Assembly: GCF_017875645.1 (NCBI RefSeq)
Contig: NZ_JAGGMR010000001.1
Location: forward strand, 4,898,001 to 4,962,000
DNA: 64,000 nucleotides
Source: Nocardia goodfellowii
GTDB lineage: Bacteria > Actinomycetota > Actinomycetes > Mycobacteriales > Mycobacteriaceae
Direction of reading: 5' to 3'
Positions 45,678-55,424 of this stretch are shown here, piece by piece; position 1 is the stretch's first letter, and each line of letters starts with the position of its first letter. The position numbers and the translations under genes were made by a program. The notes under the pieces were generated by a model. The model was given only the letters and a program-made list of their open reading frames with translations, was not told the origin of the DNA and did no database searches.

Positions 45678-45725
45678 TTCAGTCGTAAGGCTGTGTAAGT
45701 ACTGCAGACCCGAAGAGGGAGATGT

Positions 45726-46331
45726 ATGTCCACCCCAACCTTGCCCACGCTCGACGACGGCATCGACCATTTCGAGCGACCTGGTGAACAGTCGCGAACG
45801 GCGGCCGAAATCGACCGGCTCGCCGCACCGGTTATGCGCGCTCCGCGCGTCGGCGACGCCGCGCAGATCTGGCGAATCGCCAAGGATTCGCAAGTGCTCG
45901 ACACCAATTCGAGCTACGCCTACCTGCTGTGGTGTCGCGATTTCACCGGTACCTCGGTGGTTGCCGAGGTCGACGGCCGAGTCGTGGGATTCGTCATCGG
46001 CTACCTGCGGCCGGAATCGCCCGACACGGTATTCGTGTGGCAGGTGGCGGTCGAGCAGGCCCAGCAGGGCCTCGGCACCGGCACCGCATTGATTCAGCAC
46101 TTGCTCGACACCGTTGCTCCCCACGGGGTTTCGGTGCTGGAGACGACCATCGCGCCGGACAACCCGGGTTCCATCGCGATGTTCAGCTCGGTGGCGCGTC
46201 GTCGTGGTGCGCAGATCACCAAGTCTCCGATGTTCGATCCGGAGTTGTTCCCGGACAGCCACGAAGCCGAAGACCTGTATCGCATCGCCCCTATCGAGAT
46301 CGCCCCTATCAAGCCGGAGGCCGACAAGTGA
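45726..46331 (+). CDS. ectA: L-2,4-diaminobutyrate acetyltransferase
   Basis: The 201-aa GNAT enzyme acetylates L-2,4-diaminobutyrate at N4, the second step of ectoine synthesis. The core is visible: [32 protein letters not shown] and the acetyl-CoA loop [15 protein letters not shown]. The N-terminal ~35 residues are a variable extension. AGGGAGA precedes the ATG. It is first of a four-gene operon, and its stop overlaps the GTG of ectB. Confidence 0.95.
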   Translation: MSTPTLPTLDDGIDHFERPGEQSRTAAEIDRLAAPVMRAPRVGDAAQIWRIAKDSQVLDTNSSYAYLLWCRDFTGTSVVAEVDGRVVGFVIGYLRPESPDTVFVWQVAVEQAQQGLGTGTALIQHLLDTVAPHGVSVLETTIAPDNPGSIAMFSSVARRRGAQITKSPMFDPELFPDSHEAEDLYRIAPIEIAPIKPEADK

Positions 46332-47629
46332 TCACCGCTGAAACCACCATCTTCGAAGAGCTGGAATCGAATGTCCGTGGCTACTGCCGCTCCTGGCCCA
46401 CGGTGTTCACCACCGCCAAGGGCAGCTGGCTGCGCGACGAGGACGGCAAGGACTACCTGGACTTCTTCGCGGGCGCCGGTGCGCTGAACTACGGCCACAA
46501 CAACGACGTGCTCAAGCAGCCGTTGCTGGACTACATCGCCGGTGACGGCATCACCCACGGCCTGGACATGTCCACCGCGGCCAAGCGCAAGTTGCTCGAG
46601 ACCATGCGCGACACCATCCTGCGGCCGCGCGACCTGGACTACAAGGTGCAGTTCCCCGGCCCGACCGGTGCGAACGCGGTCGAAGCGGCGTTGAAGCTGG
46701 CCCGCAAGGTCACCGGCCGCGAGACGGTGCTCAGCTTCACCAACGCCTTCCACGGCATGACGCTCGGTGCGCTGTCGGTCACCGGTAATGCGGCCAAGCG
46801 CGCGGGTGCCGGCGTGCCGCTGGTGCATGCCGCCCACATGCCCTACGACGGCTACTTCGACAACACCACCCAGGATTTCCAGTGGATGGAGCGGGTGCTC
46901 GACGACTCCTCCTCCGGCTTCGACCGTCCCGCCGCGGTGATCGTGGAGACCGTGCAGGGTGAGGGCGGCGTCAATGTCGCGCGCCCGGAATGGCTGCGGC
47001 ACCTGGCCGGGCTGTGCGCGGCGCGGGAGATCCTGCTGATCGTCGACGATGTGCAGATGGGCTGCGGGCGCACCGGCCCGTTCTTCTCCTTCGAGGTCGC
47101 GGGCATCACCCCGGACATCGTGACGCTGTCCAAGTCGATCGGCGGTTACGGCCTGCCGATGGCGCTGGTGCTGTTCAAGCCCGAGCACGACGTGTGGTCG
47201 CCGGGCGAGCACAACGGCACCTTCCGCGGCAACAACCCGGCCTTCATCACGGCCGAGGCGGCGCTGTCGCACTACTGGGCCGATGACGCCCTGCAGCAGT
47301 CCACCGAAGCCAAGGGGGTGCGGATCGGCGAGGCGCTGGGCCAGGTCGCCGACTACTTCCCGGGTCTGTCCACCCGCGGTCGCGGTCTGGTGCAGGGCAT
47401 CGCCTTCGACGATCCGTCCCAGGCCGGCAAGGTCACCCAGGTCGCTTTCGAACGCGGGCTGCTGGTGGAGACCTCCGGCTCCAGCGACGAGGTCGTGAAA
47501 TTGCTGCCGCCGCTGACCATCACCGACGAGGAACTCGACCTCGGCCTGCACCTGCTCACCGGTGCCATCGACACGGTGTGCACCGGCTGGCAGCGCCTGC
47601 ATCACCTGGACAAGGGAGGCAATCAGTGA
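46328..47629 (+). CDS. ectB: L-2,4-diaminobutyrate transaminase
   Basis: The 433-aa class-III PLP aminotransferase makes L-2,4-diaminobutyrate from aspartate semialdehyde and glutamate, the first step. [18 protein letters not shown], the Asp of [17 protein letters not shown] and the PLP-binding Lys in TLSKSIGG (about residue 269) are all present. It starts at GTG 46328 (overlapping ectA) and ends over ectC (GTGA). Confidence 0.96.
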   Translation: MITAETTIFEELESNVRGYCRSWPTVFTTAKGSWLRDEDGKDYLDFFAGAGALNYGHNNDVLKQPLLDYIAGDGITHGLDMSTAAKRKLLETMRDTILRPRDLDYKVQFPGPTGANAVEAALKLARKVTGRETVLSFTNAFHGMTLGALSVTGNAAKRAGAGVPLVHAAHMPYDGYFDNTTQDFQWMERVLDDSSSGFDRPAAVIVETVQGEGGVNVARPEWLRHLAGLCAAREILLIVDDVQMGCGRTGPFFSFEVAGITPDIVTLSKSIGGYGLPMALVLFKPEHDVWSPGEHNGTFRGNNPAFITAEAALSHYWADDALQQSTEAKGVRIGEALGQVADYFPGLSTRGRGLVQGIAFDDPSQAGKVTQVAFERGLLVETSGSSDEVVKLLPPLTITDEELDLGLHLLTGAIDTVCTGWQRLHHLDKGGNQ

Positions 47630-48021
47630 TCGTCCGCACCACCGAGGAGATCACCGGCACCGATCGCGATGTCGCCGACGAGGGCTGGCGCAGCAAGCGC
47701 ATCATCCTCGGCGGTGACGGGGTCGGGTTCTCCTTTCACGAGACCACCATCGAGGCCGGCACCACGCATGTCTTCCACTACCAGAATCACGTGGAGGCGG
47801 TGTGGTTGATCGAGGGCGAGGGCACGCTCACCGATCTCGACAACAACGTCACCTACCCGCTCGGCCCGGGTTCGATGTATCTGCTGGACGGACACGAGAA
47901 GCACCGTCTGGAGACTCGCACCCGGATGCGGATGATGTGTGTGTTCAATCCGCCGGTCACCGGGCAGGAGGTCCACGACGAGAACGGCGTCTATCCACTG
48001 GTCGCCGTCGCGAGCAACTGA
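47626..48021 (+). CDS. ectC: Ectoine synthase
   Basis: The 131-aa cupin closes the ring of N4-acetyl-diaminobutyrate to give ectoine. The family pattern is clear: MIVRTTEEI..., [18 protein letters not shown], a cupin segment with [14 protein letters not shown] and [10 protein letters not shown]. It begins at GTG 47626, overlapping ectB, with GGGAGG upstream. Confidence 0.96.
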   Translation: MIVRTTEEITGTDRDVADEGWRSKRIILGGDGVGFSFHETTIEAGTTHVFHYQNHVEAVWLIEGEGTLTDLDNNVTYPLGPGSMYLLDGHEKHRLETRTRMRMMCVFNPPVTGQEVHDENGVYPLVAVASN

Positions 48022-48035
48022 GGGAGGTAGAGCGA

Positions 48036-48926
48036 ATGGTGTTGCAGCATACCGTTGATACGAGTCTGGCCGATCATTACCCGACCCGGACGGGTGAACC
48101 GCTCCGGCACCGGGAGCGGGTCGATCCCACGGTGTGGGGGCAGATCGGCACCGAGGCGCTGGCCACATTCGGCACCGACGGATACGCCGTACTCGAAGAT
48201 CTGCTCAGCCCGGCCGAGGTGGCCGAGTTCAGCGCCGAAATCGCCCGTCTGGCAAACGATCCCGCGCTGGCGGAAGACGATCGGGTGATCCGGGAACGGT
48301 CCTCGAATCGGGTCCGGTCGGTGTTCGAAGTGCACAAGCTCAGCGCCGCGGTTGCCGATCTGGTCCGGCAGACCCGGATCTCCGGACCCGCCCGGGAGGT
48401 GCTCGGCTCGGAGGTGTACCTGCACCAGACCCGGATCAACTACATGCCCGGGTTCCGCGGCAACGGTTTCTACTGGCATTCCGATTTCGAGACCTGGCAT
48501 GCCGAGGACGGGATGCCCACGCCGCGGGCGGTGAGCCTGTCGATCGCGCTGACCGACAACTACCCGGTCAACGGCAGCCTGATGGTGATGCCCGGCTCGC
48601 ACCGCACCTTCGTACCGTGTCAGGGCAGCACGCCGCCCGAGCACTACCGGGAGTCGTTGCAGGAGCAGGAGATCGGCGTGCCGACGCCCTCGGATATCGC
48701 GATGCTGGCCGAGCGGCACGGAATCACCCAGTTCACCGGCCGGGCCGGGTCGGCGCTGCTGTTCGACTCCAACATCATGCACGGCTCGTCGAACAACATC
48801 ACCCCGTTCCCGCGCTCGAACATCTTCCTGGTGTTCAACAGTGTGGAGAACACGCTCGTGGAGCCGTACGCCGCGCCCGGCCGCCGGCCCACCTATATCG
48901 CCGCGCGGGATTTCACGCCGGTGTAA
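48036..48926 (+). CDS. ectD: Ectoine 5-hydroxylase
   Basis: The 296-aa Fe(II)/2-oxoglutarate dioxygenase converts ectoine to 5-hydroxyectoine. The EctD signature FYWHSDFETWHAEDGMP supplies the His and Asp of the iron site; the second His is in NIMHGSSNN. GGGAGG precedes ATG 48036. Its presence means the strain can make both solutes. A strong terminator follows. Confidence 0.95.
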   Translation: MVLQHTVDTSLADHYPTRTGEPLRHRERVDPTVWGQIGTEALATFGTDGYAVLEDLLSPAEVAEFSAEIARLANDPALAEDDRVIRERSSNRVRSVFEVHKLSAAVADLVRQTRISGPAREVLGSEVYLHQTRINYMPGFRGNGFYWHSDFETWHAEDGMPTPRAVSLSIALTDNYPVNGSLMVMPGSHRTFVPCQGSTPPEHYRESLQEQEIGVPTPSDIAMLAERHGITQFTGRAGSALLFDSNIMHGSSNNITPFPRSNIFLVFNSVENTLVEPYAAPGRRPTYIAARDFTPV

Positions 48927-48932
48927 GAAACT

Positions 48933-48987
48933 CCGCTGTTCCGCGTGCGCCTCGGTCGTCGGGGCGAGAGGCGCACGCGGGCAGCGG
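48933..48987. terminator. Bidirectional terminator between ectD and the convergent gene
   Basis: Perfect arms 48941-48953 and 48968-48980 (13 bp) are extended by CCGCTG/CAGCGG (48933-48938 and 48982-48987), ending in TTT. It lies in the 62-base gap between two convergent stops. Confidence 0.88.
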
Positions 48988-48988
48988 T

Positions 48989-50212
48989 TTACGCGTAGAT
49001 GTCCAGGGTGACGGTGAACGTGGCGAGCCTGCCGGCCAAGCCCAGATCTGTCACCCGCCGTTGCAGATCCGCGCGCACGGACGGGGTCAGCAAGGCCCAC
49101 ACCTCACCCAGCTGTGCCTGCGTATCGGCATCCGCCTCGGCCAGCAAGCGCAACAGGGCCGGCCAGATCCGCGCGTCGGTCGCCGCGCCGGGCACCGCGA
49201 GCAGGGTCGGATCGCTCAATTCGGTGATCACCCTGGCGATTCGGTGTTGCGCCTCGAAATCGGTGCGTTCGATCCAGCACAGGAGGCCACGCCAGAGCGC
49301 GGGCTCGTCGGCGCCCTCCAGCGCGGCCACGAGCGCCGACATCCGGGGCAGATCGCCGACTATCGGGTTGGCGGCCAAGCTGTCCAGTGCCGACGGGCGC
49401 AACTTTCCGACGAAGCGCAACAGTTCCGGCACGGCCTGCGCCTCGATGGCGATGCCGATGAGCTCGGTGATAGCCGCGGCGGAGCCGAATTCGAACATCA
49501 GCTCACCGACCGCGCCGACCACGTCGCTGTCACAGCGCGCGAACACCGACAGGGCGGCCAGCTTGAGCTCCGGTGCGCCGTCCAGCACCGTCGCGACCAT
49601 TTGCGGGATCCTGTGCGAGCGCCCGTGCAGCAGCTGCCGCATGATGCCGCTGAGGTTCTCGCCCGAGTACGCGTAGGCCGCCGACCGGATCAAGCCTTCG
49701 TCGTCGGCCACGCCCGCTTCGATCGCTCGAATCAGCGCCGGTGTGGCGTAGGCGAGAAACGGGCCCGCGGTGACGTAGTCGCCGCGCCGCAGCACCTCGT
49801 TGGTGATCCGCACTATCGGCTCCGGGGGCGCCACATCGGCGAGTTGCCCGACGGTGTGCGGGTCGAGATACGGGGCGCAATCCGCCGCATATCCGGGCTC
49901 CAGCATCCACACGGCATCCGCCGCCTTTTTAGGATATTTCACACCCACCGCACCCGCCGCGCGCCCGGTCATCATAGGCGGAACCAGGCGCTGCACCAAC
50001 GGAATCGAGATGCTCAGCGGGATGACGGGGACCAGCTTGCTGATCCGTTCGAAGGTCGTCGCGTGCTGGGCGAAAATCACCGCGGCCATGCGCTGTTGCA
50101 CTTCGTGCAGTGCTTCGGCGCCGAGGTGCTCCAGGTGGGCCAGCCGTTCGGCGGGCACGTGCAGCGTTCGCGCCAGCAGCACCACTTGCGCTTTGGTAAC
50201 GAGGTCCGTCAT
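48989..50212 (-). CDS. Helical repeat protein of unknown function
   Basis: The 407-aa protein is mostly helical with no catalytic motif. Recurrent helix pairs (ALIRAIEAGVADDEGLIRSAA; RIPQMVATVLDGAPELKLAALSVF) resemble HEAT-type or MgtE-N-like solenoids. No membrane helix is strong. Its ATG overlaps the stop of the small upstream gene by one base (TGATG), so both make a two-gene operon. I do not recognise the family. Confidence 0.7.
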   Translation of the reverse strand: MTDLVTKAQVVLLARTLHVPAERLAHLEHLGAEALHEVQQRMAAVIFAQHATTFERISKLVPVIPLSISIPLVQRLVPPMMTGRAAGAVGVKYPKKAADAVWMLEPGYAADCAPYLDPHTVGQLADVAPPEPIVRITNEVLRRGDYVTAGPFLAYATPALIRAIEAGVADDEGLIRSAAYAYSGENLSGIMRQLLHGRSHRIPQMVATVLDGAPELKLAALSVFARCDSDVVGAVGELMFEFGSAAAITELIGIAIEAQAVPELLRFVGKLRPSALDSLAANPIVGDLPRMSALVAALEGADEPALWRGLLCWIERTDFEAQHRIARVITELSDPTLLAVPGAATDARIWPALLRLLAEADADTQAQLGEVWALLTPSVRADLQRRVTDLGLAGRLATFTVTLDIYA

Positions 50213-50433
50213 CAGCGCAGCCGATTGCCGAACATGATCTTCTTCGCCGGCGTGCGCAGCGGCCAGGGCAGGGTGCCGATCACGCTGTCCACGGCCTCGT
50301 TCAGCATGGCCGCCTCGGTCCGGCGCGCCGAGCGGAAGGTCATGAGCAATTCGCGAATTTCCCCGTCGGAGAGCAGGTCCAGGGCGGATAGCGGGCCACC
50401 CAGTTCACGTTCCAGTTCGGCTCTGGCGGTCAT
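50212..50433 (-). CDS. Small helical protein, partner of the solenoid protein
   Basis: This 73-aa, charged protein is predicted to form helices (ELERELGGPLSALDLLSD; EIRELLMTFRSARRTEAAML). GGAGAA precedes ATG 50433. It is translationally coupled to the 407-aa protein. No family is recognised; coupling suggests the two products interact. Confidence 0.65.
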   Translation of the reverse strand: MTARAELERELGGPLSALDLLSDGEIRELLMTFRSARRTEAAMLNEAVDSVIGTLPWPLRTPAKKIMFGNRLR

Positions 50434-50721
50434 TGTTCTCCCGTTCTGCGTACCCACGCGAACAACGCTGCGCGCGAAGGTTTCCCGAGCTCTACCCCGA
50501 GGCTTTCTCGATCATATTCTGCCGGGATGCACCCAGTGCGGGGGTGATTTGCCCGGCGAAGGGTATTGACAGGGCCGTGGCAAACTTGTGGGAATTTCAG
50601 AAACGTGAGTGACTAAAAACTCGACCCATCCGTCCGAACCGCCGAACCGAATAACCGTGGTGCTCGGGACCTCCCCGAGCCGGGCACACGCTCGAACAAC
50701 AACGGTTCGGAAAGGCTCTCC

Positions 50722-51096
50722 ATGAAAATTCGTGCATTCGGAGTCGGTGTAGCGGTCACCGGCATGCTCACCGCGATGGCCGGGACCGCCCACGCGGACC
50801 ACGAGATGGTGGTCGTGGCGGGCAAGGCCGGCGAGGCGCCGTCGGCGATCTGCGCGAGCGCGGGCATGCGGCAGGCCGCCTTCAACGCCCAGGACACCGC
50901 GGCGCCGCTCAAGCTGTTGCGGTCGGAGAAGGTGGCCAGCGCCTACGTCGGTTCCGTCAACGAAATCCAGGCCGACCTGGTGCTGCGCGACAACGGTGTG
51001 GTCGCGCCCTACGTGCGGCAGATCAACGACACCCAGCACGCACTGTGCGCCAAGGCCGACACGCACACACCCCCGGCCGCGGCGACGGGCAACTGA
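50722..51096 (+). CDS. Small secreted protein
   Basis: The 124-aa product has a typical signal peptide (AVTGMLTAMAGTAHA, cut after residue ~25) and a mature domain with two Cys (AICASA, ALCAKA) likely disulfide-bonded. The C-terminus is Ala/Pro/Thr-rich. AAAGG lies 8 bases before the ATG. It stands alone between two minus-strand units; function unknown. Confidence 0.7.
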   Translation: MKIRAFGVGVAVTGMLTAMAGTAHADHEMVVVAGKAGEAPSAICASAGMRQAAFNAQDTAAPLKLLRSEKVASAYVGSVNEIQADLVLRDNGVVAPYVRQINDTQHALCAKADTHTPPAAATGN

Positions 51097-51105
51097 ACCG
51101 TTCGG

Positions 51106-53340
51106 TCAGCGAACGACGATGCGTTGCAGCGCGTTCAGGTCTTTCTCCAGCATGCGAAAGAGCCAGTAGACGGCGAGGAAGGCCAACGCGCTGCCCACGC
51201 ACAACACCCGGATGGCGAGGATCACCGAGCCGATGTCGTCCACCGGGATGAAAGTGGCGCCGGCGACGCCGAGCAATGGAACCGCCGCGGCGATCGCCAA
51301 GAAGTAGGTACTGCGGCGGTCGAGTTGCTCGAGCCGGCGCGGGTCGTCGCCCCCGATACCGCCGTGCGGCAGGAACATCGGGTAGAGGCAACGCACCGCG
51401 TAGAAGCTCACCAGGAAGTACGGATAGGCCATAGCGATTGCGCCGCAAACGATTTGCGTGATGAAGAAGTGCACGTAGTCGGCAGCGCCGAGTTGGTTTC
51501 CGCTCAGCCGCACCGAGAGCGGGACCACGATCCCCGCCAGCGCCCACAGCGCGAAACAGGTCAGCACATTGCGCGTGCCCAATCTCAGTGTGTCCGCGCG
51601 CACTTTCGCCAGCGCGGGGGCGTCATAGGATCGGCCGCGCCGCAAACCCCGCGCGGTCGACCACAGGCGCACCAGCAGCAGATTCGTGACGATGAAGCCC
51701 ACCAGGAAACACAGCCCGTAGGTGGTGAGCGCGATCTGATCGAACCGTTGCTGGGCTTGCGCGTCGAACTTGCCGATGATCAGGGTGCGATTGTGGTGGT
51801 AGCTGTACCAGATCGCCAGCGCGTTCGGAATCGCGATGGCACACGCCATGATCGGATGCATCAGCAGCCGGGCACGCAGGCGCGCGCTGTGCGGCGGCGG
51901 GTCGACCAGATCGCGAGCCCGCGCGTCCAGGCAGACCTCCAACTGCTGCGCCATTTCCGCGCCATCGGCCCAGCGCTTGTCCGGGTCCGGTTCCAGCGCT
52001 CGCGCCAGCGCCCGGCGCAAGGCGGCTGGACAATCGGCGGGCAGATTGTCGTACGGCAGCGTCTCCGGACTGCCCTCGCGCCGCTGCAGCATGCCGTCCA
52101 GCGTCGTGCGATCGCCGCCGGTCACACCGTCGTCGGCGAAGGGTTTGGTGCCCGTGAGCAATTCCCAGAGGACTACGGCCAGCGCGAACAGGTCGCTGCG
52201 GAGGTCGAGGTCGGCGGCGGTCCCGGGTTTGTCCGGGTGCACGGCCGCCAACTGCTCCGGCGACATGTACGCCAGCGAGCCGCCGAAATACGCGACCGGG
52301 CTGTCGCCGGACACATTCCCGCTGAAGCTGATGTTGAAGTCCGCCAGTTTCGGCACGCCCTCGGCGGTCAGCAGCACATTCGCCGGTTTGATATCGCGAT
52401 GCAGCACCCCTCGGTGATCGGCGTAATCCAGCGCCTCCGCCAGCCGGCGTCCGAGCCAGGCAATGGTTTCCGGCCACGACAGGCGCGCCAGCTCGGCCCG
52501 CGCCGGTGACTCCCCGGGGCGGATCTCGCCCTTGTCGGCCAGAACACCGTCGACGACTTCGAGCAGCAGCGCACCGCAGCGTTGCGCGGGTACAGTCCGG
52601 CGCACCCGCTCCAGCACACTGAACAGCGTCCCGCCGGGCACATACTGCATGTACAGCAGCCGAAGCTTGCGCTCTTCCAGAATCCGCTGATCGAAGACCC
52701 GCACGATGTAGTCGTGATCCAACTGCGCCAGCGTCTGTGGCTCGGAGCTCTTGTCCTGCGAGATCTTCACCGCCACCAGCCGCTGCATGGACCGCTGCCG
52801 GGCCAAGAACACCCGCGCGAACGCACCCCGGCCCAGTCCGGTCATCAGGTCGAAGTCATCGATCCGCTGTCCGGCTTCGATGTCGTCGAGGCATGCGGGC
52901 TCGGTCGCCACCGACATCAGCGTGCTGTGGTAGTCGTCGGTGGCCAGCATCTCCGAAAGCTGTTCGGCCTGAGCGGGATAGGTAGCGGTGTACTCCGCCG
53001 CGTCCACTTCGTGACCGGCCTGCTTCCGAACGTGGAACTCCTCGTAGATCAAATCCGGCGGCAACGGCCAGCTGCTGAGTTCCGGCAATTCCGCCGCATA
53101 ATCGGACAGTCGCTTGGGCTGCCCCCGGCGCCACCGGTTGGCCAAGTCGACCTTAATCAACTCGATCAGGGAAACCCGGCGGATACCGGGTGAATCCGGC
53201 AAGAACTCCGGCAGCCGCGGCGGTTGGTCGTGCTCCCGCCATGCCTGCGCGAACCGCTCGACCACCTCGGCCACTCCGGTACCGGGCGAACGGCCGGCTG
53301 CGACCGTCGCCCCCGAAACCACCGGAGCCGGATGCGCCAT
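51106..53340 (-). CDS. Membrane Ser/Thr protein kinase
   Basis: The 744-aa protein has an N-terminal helical domain (~150 residues), a kinase domain (about 160-430) and a C-terminal membrane part with about six helices (about 495-735). Kinase motifs: GLGRGAFARVF, VAVKIS, HRDIKPANVLL (about residue 313-323), SLAYMSPEQ. The Mg-binding motif is DFN (LADFNISF) rather than DFG. The N-terminal domain resembles those of large multi-domain kinases found in planctomycetes more than mycobacterial Pkn proteins. No substrate gene is adjacent. The membrane domain may sense an envelope signal. Confidence 0.88.
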   Translation of the reverse strand: MAHPAPVVSGATVAAGRSPGTGVAEVVERFAQAWREHDQPPRLPEFLPDSPGIRRVSLIELIKVDLANRWRRGQPKRLSDYAAELPELSSWPLPPDLIYEEFHVRKQAGHEVDAAEYTATYPAQAEQLSEMLATDDYHSTLMSVATEPACLDDIEAGQRIDDFDLMTGLGRGAFARVFLARQRSMQRLVAVKISQDKSSEPQTLAQLDHDYIVRVFDQRILEERKLRLLYMQYVPGGTLFSVLERVRRTVPAQRCGALLLEVVDGVLADKGEIRPGESPARAELARLSWPETIAWLGRRLAEALDYADHRGVLHRDIKPANVLLTAEGVPKLADFNISFSGNVSGDSPVAYFGGSLAYMSPEQLAAVHPDKPGTAADLDLRSDLFALAVVLWELLTGTKPFADDGVTGGDRTTLDGMLQRREGSPETLPYDNLPADCPAALRRALARALEPDPDKRWADGAEMAQQLEVCLDARARDLVDPPPHSARLRARLLMHPIMACAIAIPNALAIWYSYHHNRTLIIGKFDAQAQQRFDQIALTTYGLCFLVGFIVTNLLLVRLWSTARGLRRGRSYDAPALAKVRADTLRLGTRNVLTCFALWALAGIVVPLSVRLSGNQLGAADYVHFFITQIVCGAIAMAYPYFLVSFYAVRCLYPMFLPHGGIGGDDPRRLEQLDRRSTYFLAIAAAVPLLGVAGATFIPVDDIGSVILAIRVLCVGSALAFLAVYWLFRMLEKDLNALQRIVVR

Positions 53341-53416
53341 CTGCGCATCGTAACGCCGCCCGCCGACACCGGACGCCCAACCGCGCAGCGGAAACGACAG
53401 CGGTGACGAAAACGGG

Positions 53417-54406
53417 CTATCGGGGCGGCTGATACTGCTGTGCCGGGGGTTGCGGCGGCACCGGGTGACCCCATTGACCCTGCGGTGGCATCACGGGCTG
53501 TCCCCATGGCGCGGGCGATCCCGTCGGCCGGCCCGCCACCGCACCGGACCGCATCGCGTTCATCGCCCCGACCAGCGCGAGGATCAGCGCCGCCAGGCCG
53601 ACGAAAGCGCCGAGGAGGGTAACGAGGAACTCCACCGAGCCCACGCCGAACCACTCCCCGTAGGCCATCACCCGATCGAACTCGTAGGAGAACACCATGC
53701 CCGCCACCGCTGCGCCCAACGCCGGAACCACTGGTTTCTTGACGCCGATCAACAGCAGAATCGCGGTGACCACGCCCGCGAGGGTGGTGAGATGCACCGG
53801 TACGACCACCAGGAAGGTGCTGAAACGCAGCGGAGTCGCCCAGAGAAATGTCCCGGACCCGGTAAGGATCGCGGCGACCAGCAGAGCCACCCCCGCCACC
53901 CGGCCGACCGCTGACCCCGGCTGATTCGCCTGCGGCGGGAATCCGGCGGGCTGACCGTAGGGCGTCGGATAACCGCCCGCGCCCTGCGGTTGTCCCGGAA
54001 ACGGTTGACTCGTGCCTTGCGGTTGTCCCGGAAACGGTTGACTCGTGCCTTGCGGTTGTCCCGGAAACGGTTGACTCGTGCCTTGCGGTTGACCCGGAAA
54101 CGGTTGACTCGTGCCTTGCAGCTGCCCCGGAAACGGCTGACTGGCCCCCTGCGGCTGCCCCGGAAACGGCTGACTCGTGCCCTGCGGCTGTCCCGCAAAC
54201 GGCTGACCCGCACTCGGATTCGAATCCGCCCCCGAATACTGATCACCCGACTGCGCGCCGCTTTGATATGGATTGGGCGACATCGACGGCTGCCCCGCTT
54301 CTTGCGATCCGTGCCGAATCCCCGGCTGCGGATAAGCCTGTCCAGCATGCTGATACGCATCTTGCGCGCCCTGGCCGGTCGCCTGCTCCGAACTGGGGTC
54401 AGTCAC
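53417..54406 (-). CDS. Repeat-rich Pro/Gln membrane protein
   Basis: The 329-aa protein starts at GTG 54406 (GGGAGGA upstream). The first ~160 residues are Gln/Pro/Gly-rich, with six copies of GQPQGTSQPFP (residues 72-137). Residues ~165-290 contain four membrane helices. A Pro/Gly-rich tail ends the protein. This plan is common among actinobacterial membrane proteins whose disordered N-terminus is cytoplasmic; function unknown. It lies just upstream of the kinase gene but is separated by 76 bases; co-transcription is possible. Confidence 0.7.
   Translation of the reverse strand: MTDPSSEQATGQGAQDAYQHAGQAYPQPGIRHGSQEAGQPSMSPNPYQSGAQSGDQYSGADSNPSAGQPFAGQPQGTSQPFPGQPQGASQPFPGQLQGTSQPFPGQPQGTSQPFPGQPQGTSQPFPGQPQGTSQPFPGQPQGAGGYPTPYGQPAGFPPQANQPGSAVGRVAGVALLVAAILTGSGTFLWATPLRFSTFLVVVPVHLTTLAGVVTAILLLIGVKKPVVPALGAAVAGMVFSYEFDRVMAYGEWFGVGSVEFLVTLLGAFVGLAALILALVGAMNAMRSGAVAGRPTGSPAPWGQPVMPPQGQWGHPVPPQPPAQQYQPPR
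53996..54193 (-). repeat. Six 33-bp tandem repeats
   Basis: Six units encode GQPQGTSQPFP with small changes (Ala for Thr in one, Leu for Pro in one), then a partial seventh. The DNA of units near 53996 is nearly identical, so recent expansion is likely. No spacers exist, so it is not a CRISPR. Confidence 0.9.
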
Positions 54407-54623
54407 GGAAGAGTCCTCCCCGGCGGCTGGATCCACCGCCCCTGTAGTTGGTCCAGCCAGCACCCTAAGCCAATTCGCCTTGTCTCGCCCGTCCACCCGG
54501 CACGGGCACGGCGGAAGCGAACGCCAGGCCACTCGAGTCGGCTGCCGCGCATGAGTCCCTGGTGGGGCGACGGCCGCACACGCCTCTCCAGCGAGAGTGC
54601 GTGTGCGGCAATCTGATTCGTGT

Positions 54624-55424
54624 CTACCGAAGGGTGTGGAAAAGGCTCAGCCACTGGTGGGGTGTCACGAGTCCTACCGGCTGATCGCGGGGGACGCCCG
54701 CGTTCGCGCAGGCTTCGCGGACGGTGCCGGGTGGGAAGGCTTGGGTCAGGGAGGCGGCGAGGGAGCCGCCGATGCCGGAGAAGCCGAGGTCTACCAGGCG
54801 GCGGTAGGCGGGGAGTGCGGTGTGGGGGAGTAGGGGTTCGGGGTGGGGGCGAAGGTGCAGGACCGCCGCGTCGACCTGGGGGACGGGGTGGAACCGGTGG
54901 CGGCTGACGCGTGGGCCCAATTCCAGTGCGACAGTGGGCCAATGGGTGATGGCGAGTTTGGTCCAGCGGCCGTAGTCGCCGGTGTGTTTACGTGCGAATT
55001 CCGCTTGCACCAGCAGGGTTGCGGAGGTCAGGTGGCGGGCGGACAGGCACCAGCGGACGATGTCGGTAGTGCCGGCGAAGGGGATGTTCGCCACCACGGC
55101 GAAGGGTTCGTGTGGTGCGGAGACGGCTCGGAAGTCACTGTGGTAGCAGTGGATTCGCTTGTCGTCGGCGTATCTGCGGCGTAGACGTGCGGCGTAGTGG
55201 CCGTCGATCTCGTAGGCGAGCACGCGGCCTGCCACGTCGAGTAACCGGCGGGTCAGCATGCCGTCGCCGGGACCGATCTCGACCACGAGGTCGGAGGGGC
55301 CGATTCCGGATGAGCGCACCAGCAGGCGGGCGGTGTCCGCGGTGGTGAGGAAATTCTGGGACAGCCGCTTGCGGCGGCTCGCGTGGGTGCTGCGGGCACG
55401 CGGAAGGGAGCGATTGCGGGACAT
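54624..55424 (-). CDS. Erm-type 23S rRNA adenine N6-methyltransferase
   Basis: The 266-aa protein has the KsgA/Erm fold. RKRLSQNFL opens the domain, VEIGPGDGMLTRRLL binds SAM and ANIPF is the catalytic (N-I-P-F/Y) motif. Region PVPQVDAAVLHL follows. An N-terminal basic stretch and overall length fit actinobacterial Erm proteins (ErmE/O-like), which methylate A2058 of 23S rRNA and lower macrolide-lincosamide-streptogramin binding. KsgA is less likely because of the Erm-like NIPF and RRKRLSQNF start. GGAGGA precedes the ATG. The leader shows two inverted repeats. Confidence 0.82.
   Translation of the reverse strand: MSRNRSLPRARSTHASRRKRLSQNFLTTADTARLLVRSSGIGPSDLVVEIGPGDGMLTRRLLDVAGRVLAYEIDGHYAARLRRRYADDKRIHCYHSDFRAVSAPHEPFAVVANIPFAGTTDIVRWCLSARHLTSATLLVQAEFARKHTGDYGRWTKLAITHWPTVALELGPRVSRHRFHPVPQVDAAVLHLRPHPEPLLPHTALPAYRRLVDLGFSGIGGSLAASLTQAFPPGTVREACANAGVPRDQPVGLVTPHQWLSLFHTLR

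Noticed and set aside
53985..54214. Tandem repeats resembling a CRISPR array
   Set aside because: The units are contiguous without spacers and keep the reading frame of a Pro/Gln-rich protein.
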